This document shows positions 56,935 to 64,000 of a DNA stretch of 64,000 nucleotides, one piece after another. The notes below the pieces were generated by a model that saw only the letters and a program-made list of their open reading frames with translations, was not told the origin of the DNA and did no database searches. Where the stretch lies: positions 1,240,001 to 1,304,000 of the forward strand of contig OX637410.1 of NCBI GenBank assembly GCA_951799425.1, given 5' to 3'. This stretch comes from Ilex aquifolium (lineage: Eukaryota; Streptophyta; Magnoliopsida; Aquifoliales; Aquifoliaceae). Numbering within the stretch: the first letter of the stretch is position 1; the number at the start of each line of letters is the position of its first letter. The position numbers were made by a program, and so were the translations under genes.

Positions 56935-58191
56935 TATTGGATCGGACATCCCAAGAATCATTGACAGCGCGTATGTATCGAATACAAAAAATTTTCTTTA
57001 AAAAAACCCTACAAGGCGGAATTAGGGTTTACCTTCGAGATCGTTCTGGTTTGATCTTGTCTCAACACGAACACAGAAAACAGAAGATAGACATAAAAGG
57101 TAGCTCGCTAAACCTCATGATCTTCTGTCGTATATCCTCAAATGCCAAAAATTCGAATGCAATGTGGGCTGCAAGAACCTCCGAACTTTTGCTCTCTCTC
57201 TCAGCCTCTCTCAAAATGTGAGTAATAAATTGATGCAGATTTAGAAAGCCTAGACGTCTATATATAGGCTAAGACAGAAACCCTAAGGAGAAATAAGAAC
57301 CGAGCTTCCAATGGGTCTAGGATTCCGATGTTCAACCCAGAACAAACATCTTACAACCCATTAATAATAAGTCAGTCCACCAAAAACTTATTATTGATCT
57401 CCTGAGTCTTATCTCAAAATTATATTTGAGCTCCTTATTATTATATGCTTAATAATCTCCCCACGTTTAAGATTATAGATGTCCATCAATTAAATAAATT
57501 ATTGACAACTATAATTAAATCCACTTGCAGGGTTTGACATAGACAAAATTTATGAGGTTCCTCAAGAGGACATCATCAACTCATTTAACTACTAGGATGT
57601 GGTTTCCTTTAATAATTAATTTTCACCATACAAATAATATCGTCTCTCAATTCACCGAACTTATTGACTCAACATGAATCTCACTCTTTAATGAATTAAA
57701 GTGACAAACATTATATGCACGTGGCAATTAAATATTTTAGTATTAATAGTATAAGCAATCATAATAATCATGAGGTATGTATTATCTTATTGAATCAGTA
57801 AAAGATAATAACCTCAACATGCGTCTGTTCAATACACAAAGTGTACTAGTGCAATAATCTGAGACATCAAACAGTCTCCTATAGTCAAGACAGACTATGC
57901 CAAAATATTACACTACAATCATACTGATGGTGTGTCCAATTCCATCTAAGATTGTGAACCTATACTCATATTATACAAGGATCTGATAATCTCGTCTTCT
58001 GTGCATAAGCCGAACTCTACACACCAGATTATCTACAATGTAAAATAAAAGACACACATGCATACCATATATTAAATATAATGCAAACATTTTGCCCATA
58101 TAGATTCTCAATAAAATGGAAGAACAAACTTCTATCAATTAATAAAATAAGTTTCACTACAAAAAGCAAGCTTTAGTATACTACTCTATCA
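56935..58191 (-). mobile_element. Solo LTR O, probably Ty1/copia type (1257 bp)
   Basis: Flanked by an exact TSD CTTCC (56930-56934 and 58192-58196). On the minus strand it starts TGATAGAGTAG and ends GATCCAATA; the end would be canonical CA with one transition. TATATATAG near 57257-57266 and the ACGTGGGGAGATTATTAAG segment (minus, near 57448-57466) suit a copia LTR, but no coding part is present to prove the superfamily. The 94-codon ORF at 56937-57221 is antisense to it. Confidence 0.75.
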
Positions 58192-58196
58192 CTTCC

Positions 58197-58958
58197 TTCC
58201 TTGATCCGTTAAGATCCAACTGTTGGATCGCTTCAGGCCAAGATTTAAAGACACTCTACGCAAGGAGAGCTACGCAATCATACCAAAGATTGTGATTTTC
58301 TCCAAAATGTCAAAGGCGGGAATTTTGGGATATAGCTTGGAAGTCTTGATTTGGGGTTTTCGGGGCTTTTACTACGCGGGCATAGGCTAAAAGAGGTAGG
58401 GTTCCCTCCTATCTAGGTTTATTTACAACCTAGAGTCGAGATATGAAATGGGTTGGGTGATAGAATGAATTCTCCTATAGAACACACCTAGTGTAGCTAG
58501 AATATGGAAAATGAGTATGAGAATATGTTAAAAGTAATTCTTGCATGATTTGGGTTTGATGAAATTGCTTGGTTTGGATTTCATGAAATGGATTTTTGGG
58601 CATGCTATGTGTTTACATATTTTTACCTACTAAGTGTTTGATAAAATACTTATGAATTCAAGTATGTTAATTGGATTGAAATCACATGTGACATGCTTGG
58701 GAATGTCGTAGAAAATGACATATTTATTATATGTTTTATGATATGATGAACATAATGATATGAATTGCAATTGTACATTACATTTGCATATGCACGGGTA
58801 GCATCACATTCATGGGCATTCGATGTGAGTGTAGGTGCATGTGCATGTTTTTAATCAAACATCATCCTTGGTGAGTTGATACGTAGGCTCAGAAAAGTTG
58901 GACCTAGGTTCGACTGAGTCACACGGATTGCATTGAAAATACGTGTCGGGTATAGCAA
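58197..58958 (+). mobile_element. Element D 3' LTR, segment 2 (truncated)
   Basis: Continues the alignment with the 5' LTR (GATCCAACTGTTGGATC to ACGTGTCGGGTATAGCAA) and stops abruptly at 58958. The missing 3' part corresponds to about 1.25 kb. Confidence 0.85.
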
Positions 58959-58973
58959 CCCCTCACTCAATCA

Positions 58974-59093
58974 TCACTGGTTTGTGAGCATCGTACTTGG
59001 GGTTGGAAATTGAGTGCTTTCATTAAAGATCACCTCGTCTTCCTCCGGAACTTCATCAACCCTAGCCCTCCTTTTTTTTTTACGGGGAGACAT
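58974..59093 (-). pseudogene. Element J third ORF, N-terminal fragment (39 codons)
   Basis: Starts MSPRKKKRRARVDEVPEE at 59093 (minus) and reaches TGA at 58974-58976; 15 bp further it is cut by the end of D. The MSPRK start matches the F third ORF at 32005. The very basic first 12 residues could be a nuclear-localisation-type stretch; this is inference. Confidence 0.6.
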
Positions 59094-59239
59094 AGCTTCA
59101 AGCACTCTATGAATCTAGGTCTCAAGTGTATGGATCTCATGAATCGACATTAAAATTATGTTAGAATGTGTTTGGGAATTTCTTTTGAGTGATAGTTGAG
59201 GGTTTTGGAAGGATGGGATCTTGATTAGAGGTGTTTAGA

Positions 59240-59310
59240 ATGCAAAAAGGCCATTTGTTTAAGTATTTAAAACCCTAGGCGCCGACTTGTCACAGTGATC
59301 CCTAATATTG
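59240..59310 (-). promoter_or_regulatory. Candidate promoter region upstream of the J third ORF
   Basis: On the minus strand: GTCACTTGGAC, then ATCACTGTGAC (59289-59299, with the 9-bp palindrome TCACTGTGA at 59290-59298), then a TATA-like TTTTAAATACTTAA near 59258-59271. Layout and distance to the ORF resemble 31746-32005 in F. The J LTR region needed for comparison is not in the window. Confidence 0.4.
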
Positions 59311-60683
59311 TGTTGTCCAAGTGACTGTTCAGCATTCAGTCGTCATCAAACCATTCCAACTCTTTATGTACCCCTCCAATCTATCTGTTAAGCCTCAAAA
59401 CTAATGCATGTATGTATGTACAATGTAAAAGCAACTAAATGCACATGCATAGAAGAAATATGGATCAAAATGTAACGCAATTTTTAAATTTAACAATAAA
59501 TGCATAATGACATCAATTATGAAAATCACACATGTTCAAGTGTAGTAAATACATCCCTATTTCATCATCTATTACATTACTCTAAGACATATTAATGAAT
59601 ATAGAACCCAGTTTGCATGAATCTTATAGTAATATACTCTCACTTAGTTCAATTTCACTCACACTTTTTCAAACTTTTCATCTTTGATCAATGCATGTCT
59701 AATGTGTATGAAACCAAACTCTAACACAACTTGAAATCAATCTAGATCAAATCATTAATAAGGCTTTACATGAATTTATAATGTATCTTCAAGGTGAATA
59801 TATAATTAGTTAGTGAGTGTCATATTCAAATATTTATTTTTCTCATCTTTTTTAGACGTTCCCCCTTGTTTTTACATCCTTTCTACTCATAATGACTTCA
59901 ATTAGACAGGTTGTGAATTTTGTACTTTACAATTTATGCTTCTAAATTTGTGTAACTTTAGCTCTTTTAGATTTACATGTGTTTAATGACATTAAGCATA
60001 TAGTTCTGCCAACAATTCAAGTGCAATTGACACTAGCCATTCATTTTTTATGCCTCACTTTTTATAATTGGCCACATTGGACTCTTTGCACACATTTGGC
60101 TCTTTGGCATCTTTTTAAGGGATTTAGAGCTTTACTATCCTTTAGCTATTTGTTCACCTTTCACCAACACTTAAAGTCATGTAAGTTCATTAATCATTCA
60201 AGCTAGAAAGACTCCTAAGTATGAAGGTGAATGGTCGACGTGCACTTGTTTTTATAAATTTTTACAAAGATTGCACTATCCAAAAATGCTAGGGTGGAAG
60301 AGAATTGGTTCAAGGATCATGCACTATGACTTATAGCCACTAAGTTCTCTATCCCTTAATATGATTCATATTAATGTACTTAACTTTGTTTTAAAAATGG
60401 ATACACTACAAATCAAATCGAAGTGTTTTTATCATGATTAACAATGAAAACTAAACAAAAGAAAATCTTTTTGATTTTTTTTTATGTTTTAGTTTTTCTC
60501 AAATAATATAATAACATAAAAATATGCATAGCTATGCAATAACAAAGGAAAAATAAAGCAATTACCCATAAACCCTATAAGGATGTCCAACTAGACATCA
60601 AAAATCTTTTGGGTTTCAATTTTTTTTCCATATAACAAAAGCAAAGTAAATAAACAAAGAAAAAATATTCACAATGCATGAAC
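59311..60683 (-). other. Element J spacer between integrase side and third ORF
   Basis: About 1.4 kb of AT-rich DNA with no supported gene. By position it equals the 13155-15203 spacer of B. The 75-codon ORF at 59979-60206 has no recognised motif. Confidence 0.5.
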
Positions 60684-60688
60684 CTAGG

Positions 60689-62254
60689 TGATGAGCGCAT
60701 AATATTGCATATTTAACGGCCTCATTACATGCATTTTGACTCAACTTTGAATTTAATTATTTAGATATAGTCGAATTTGTGAATAATGTGAAAATTTTGA
60801 TGTTGTAGAATCATAGGGTAAATGATGGTTTTCTGAACCCTGCAACTAAGTGTGGATGAGTGGTGAAGAGATGGAAATATTATATGAGGATTTGGAGGCT
60901 TTAAAAGTGAAAGAAATCAATGAGGTACTGGTACCTGAGCCTACTAGAATATTGGTACTGGTACCCACACCATTTGGTATCGGTACCCCGGTATTTCCCA
61001 TTTTTTATTATGATCCAATTCGAATATAAAAGAGTACAAAACATGAAAGTTGTAGATCTGGATGTTCTCTATCTTGTGTCAAAATTTCAGCTCAATCGGA
61101 CTATGGGATAAAAAATTATGACAAATTTACAAAAACTAGTCTGAACTGTCATTAAAGCTCACTGCCATCGAGGTAAGGGTACCTCATCACTAGGTACTGG
61201 TACTACAATTAAAAAAAATTAGAAAAACTTGGGTCAAATTCGGGATTTGACTGAGAATAATCCACACTTTCCACTAGATCAATATATATCTCTCTTTCAG
61301 AAGTTGTAAGGAGGGAGGAAGGGTTAGAGAGGGAGGCTACCTAAGCTTAGGAGTAGTGTAGACAGAAAAGGCTAGGGTTTGTGATTTTTCTTCACCATTT
61401 TCATTCTTTTAAGCTTCAATCTACATGTAATCTTTCTTTCTAGCACATTAATCTCATTTATTTCAAGTTGTATTGAGTTTAGGTAGGGTTTACTAGTTCT
61501 ATTGCTTGTATTTGGGTATTTTCTTTAAGCTTTACATTTTGTGTATGAATGTTATTTCTTTTGTAGTTTAAAATTTTTCTTACATTAATACATGTTCACG
61601 TTTGATTTCATTACCATATTTTTCTCTTTCATGTTTGTCTTGCCTTTATTATGAATAGCTAAACCTTTAGTTGGCTAATCCAAGAGGGATTTCTTTTTGG
61701 GTATGTGAAATCGGCTCTCTTTCATTCTTTCTCGTAGTGTAAATTGTTTGGTTTGACTAGGTTGAGTGCGGATGAATGTGGTTGTATACTTTTGATACAC
61801 CATAGACTTGTCATGGGGTATGCTATTGTCCAAGCAACAACATTCATCTCTCGCTTTCTACGAATCAATCAAACACCTAGGCACCATTGGTTGAATGAAA
61901 TGAATCACTTTGGATTAGCCAACCTTCTTTTTACTTGCATATTTCCCAAACACAAACTACCAAACTTCAAATCACAATATTTTTCATTTTTCCCTTTCTC
62001 AAATCACTTTCGAAAACACTTGACATTTCCTTCCCTTGAAGAGACGACCTTGGAATACCATTTCAAGTAAAATATGACACCATAAGTCTCTCTATGCTTA
62101 GGGAGCATTTTTGCATAGTCACACGTGTTTTTGTTCATACACACACAATTTTCCTGCATCTTGCACGAGCTTGAGTGAGAGTGACACTCGCCCATCATTA
62201 TAATCCATAAACATAATCATGTTCGTGTGGGAAGCAAGGGAAACCAATCAAGCA
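60689..62254 (+). mobile_element. Solo LTR K, Athila-type (1566 bp)
   Basis: Starts TGATGAGCGCATAATATTGC and ends AATCAAGCA with exact TSD CTAGG (60684-60688 and 62255-62259). It aligns with A and B throughout (ACATGAAAGTTGTAGATCTG near 61041, GAGACGACCTTGGAATACC near 62041). Palindromes are decayed (GGTACTGGTACC 60924-60935, GGTATCGGTACC 60976-60987). Confidence 0.93.
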
Positions 62255-62577
62255 CTAGGATATAAGATGTAGTGAATAACTATGCACCTAGGTCCATACT
62301 CTCACCTTACCTACCTCTTAGGTGAGTCAACCTCTTTAATAGCACTCAGGGCTTCTAATTTGGTTGAGGCGATGAGCATCTCAAGTTCCTTACTACTCAA
62401 CCACACTTGTCTTTCCTTATATCTAGGGTTTGCTCAAGGCATGGGTGTAGGACTCACTATTAACTTTCAAATGTTACATTTAATAATGCATTATAATGGT
62501 CAATTGCATTGGTTTTGTAATTAATTCGATGTAATTGCAATGATTTGGTGACGAATGCTTGGATTAGAAAAATGTCA
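62255..62577. other. Element J flank, right of solo LTR K
   Basis: No recognised gene. On the minus strand a 41-codon open stretch (62310-62433, with KERQVWLSSKELEMLIA) has protein-like composition but matches no family known to me. Confidence 0.4.
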
Positions 62578-63299
62578 TGATTCCTAGGGCAAATCAGTCA
62601 TTTTAGTTCATGTGGAGACAAAGGTAAGATATGGAATCATCTAAGGAGGTTGGAATTTGAATTTTGGGAGGTTGTGAATTCCGTTTGAATGCACCTCTTC
62701 CACTTGAACGGAGGTTAGCTGTACAAAATTAGACAGGATAAAGCAAGGAGTAGCTAGAGTAGCCATAGGGTGACTGGAGTCTATATTGACTCCGTTTGAA
62801 CGGGAATAGTGGCGTTTGAACGAGATCCACTTACAACATCTAGAATTTAGATAGAAAAGCATGCAAGAATCAAAGAAACTAAGGACTCCATTCAAATGAC
62901 AATCTTTGCATTCAAATGGAAGTATCATACAGCTTTTTGCCAACTTTGACTTATAAGCTGACCGGATTAGAGGCTCCCTTTCCCTATAAATACCCCCTTG
63001 GCCTTAGAGACCTCAAAATCTAGAGATTTTCTTCTTGTATTTCTCTCATTTTATAGTTAGTTTGTTCTTTCTTTTGGAGTGACTTTTCTCCCTTTTTCTT
63101 TACTCAATCTTCTTGTTTTTTCCATAACAATGAAGAGTAAATAGTTCCTCTATTCTCTTTAATTGAGGTTGATATATTTTTAAATATTTATTTTGGTATT
63201 GTACTTAAGAAACTTCCTGGTTTAATGCTACATCTTTCTTGCTTATAGTTGACTCAATAATTTATCCAAGCTTGATACTTTGTATAAGTTATTTGATTG
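62578..63299 (+). mobile_element. LTR M, Tat-type, 5' portion
   Basis: A TATA box TATAAATA at 62985-62992 is followed by sequence like the F LTR (TGACTTTTCTCCC, then CATAACAATGAAGAGT and GAGGTTGA, compare 22470-22520). Upstream are repeated motifs such as CCGTTTGAACGG (62788-62798 region). The start is taken at TGATTCC (62578) by analogy with F and J and is uncertain. Element L interrupts it at 63300. Confidence 0.6.
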
Positions 63300-64000
63300 T
63301 GTAAAACCTACAAAAATTAAAATCTTAGTTAAAGGGATAATACGGTAATTAAGTTGTTGAAGTGAGGGTTAAAAAATATCTAAATATAACTCAGATGACG
63401 AAATGGACCTCATCGTTGGATTTGTCTCACGAAATTGAGTTAACTAGTCAAATTTCATTAAATTCTGAGACAGTCGAAATTTTCATGTGAAATGAGACAA
63501 AATGCGCGATCGGGTAACCTACGATTAAAAATCTCAGCAACTTAATTATATGCAGGACACATAATATAAATGATCTAAATATTTTTAGAGAGAATTATCC
63601 ACTAAGACATGTGGCGCAATTTGATTGGGTGTGGAAGATATCTAACCAATGGAAAGTTGACACGTGGTGTATTGTGAGCCAAGTATTAGAGGTATTTACA
63701 GGGGAAAAAAAGATTTTCCCCCATTTTGGCTTGCAATTTCGTTGGAGAGAGAGAAAGAGAAAGCCAAATTCTTCAACCTCTTCCAACTTTTCCCTTCCAT
63801 AACTCCAAATCCAACTGTTAAAATTCGATCAACAAAAAACAAAGGTTGTTCTCCTCGACGAGGCTTATGCATCAACACCAACAAAGACTATTTTCTACAA
63901 TTTTTTGAAATCAAGGGTGTTGGAAGCTAGGGTTTTCTTGGGCATTCTTGGAGATTTTCTTCCTTGATTAAGTGATTAGCACAATATATTGTATGATTCA
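63300..64000 (+). mobile_element. LTR L, related to elements C and D, running off the right edge
   Basis: Starts TGTAAAACCTAC. The order of blocks (GGTAATTAAG, CTCAGATGACGAAATGGA, CGTTGGATTTGTCTCACGA, CAATTTGATTGGGTG, GGGGAAAAAAAGATTTTCCC, GA-run) equals the start of the C and D LTRs. A possible TSD half is GATTG (63295-63299). Whether this is a solo LTR or a full element cannot be seen. Confidence 0.8.

Larger units (their letters stand above)
48981..58958 (+). mobile_element. Element D: chromovirus-like Ty3/gypsy retrotransposon, 3' LTR truncated
   Basis: 5' LTR, tRNA-Met PBS, gag, protease, RT, RNase H, integrase, PPT and most of the first half of a 3' LTR are present in order. The 3' LTR stops at 58958, at a point matching about 50251 of the 5' LTR, and continues as element J. 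A candidate TSD at the left (GTATT, 48976-48980) therefore has no partner. Gag and pol match element C. Many stops. Confidence 0.9.
58959..62577 (-). mobile_element. Element J, continuation: third-ORF start and upstream spacer (minus), interrupted by solo LTR K
   Basis: Minus orientation, the MSPRK third-ORF start and a long AT-rich spacer upstream make this the expected continuation of J beyond element D. That both parts are one element is inferred from orientation and order. The C-terminal part of the third ORF and the end of the D LTR are both missing at the 58958/58959 junction, so one deletion may have removed both. Confidence 0.6.

Noticed and set aside
62310-62433. 41-codon minus-strand open stretch as a host gene exon
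   Set aside because: Composition is protein-like, but no family, splice sites or neighbouring exons were recognised; kept only as an unclassified part of J.

Overview
This 64-kb window is plant nuclear DNA, almost certainly from an angiosperm, made up almost entirely of nested LTR retrotransposons. No host gene, tRNA, rRNA or CRISPR array is supported. The plant call rests on Ty3/gypsy families (Athila/Tat-type and chromovirus-type) with LTRs of about 1.6-2.5 kb, on primer sites matching plant tRNA-Asp and initiator tRNA-Met, and on the third ORF typical of plant Athila/Tat elements. All coding regions carry stops, frameshifts or altered catalytic residues. Letters A-P below name the elements. 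The nesting was read from target-site duplications (TSDs).

Left part (1-21742). C, a minus-strand chromovirus-like element running off the left edge, occupies 1-20246. It lies in an older plus-strand Athila/Tat element E, whose gag remnant is at 20252-21742. C is cut twice: by solo LTR A (208-2077, TSD CAAAG) inside its reverse transcriptase, and by the full-length Athila element B (5724-18896, TSD AATAC) inside its LTR. A non-autonomous hAT element P (20571-21386, 8-bp TSD CTCCACAC) splits the gag of E.

Central part (21743-48108). F is a decayed plus-strand Tat/Athila-type element with gag, protease, RT/RNase H, integrase and a third ORF. It is stretched to 26 kb by solo LTR I (28860-31282, TSD GAAAA), an inverted F-type LTR N (33499-35271), a complete non-coding LARD element G (36636-44581, TSD AGTCC) and a minus-strand solo LTR H (44901-47350, TSD ATTTT). 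G and H both lie inside the 3' LTR of F.

Right part (48109-64000). J is a minus-strand Tat/Athila-type element, seen as LTR start, PPT and 3' non-coding region at 48109-48980 and as a third-ORF start plus upstream DNA from 58959. It is interrupted by D (48981-58958), a plus-strand relative of C whose 3' LTR is truncated and carries a probable copia solo LTR O (56935-58191, TSD CTTCC), and by Athila solo LTR K (60689-62254, TSD CTAGG). The window ends in a Tat-type LTR (M) split at 63300 by the start of a C/D-like LTR (L).

Main biological observation. Arrays of short palindromes (mostly ACCGGT or TCCGGA cores) occur in the LTRs of several unrelated families. In two Athila/Tat elements (B and F) a second copy of the element's own LTR palindrome module sits inside the element just upstream of the third ORF; in F it is followed by a TATA-like box. 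This suggests an internal promoter or regulatory region derived from, or co-evolving with, the LTR.
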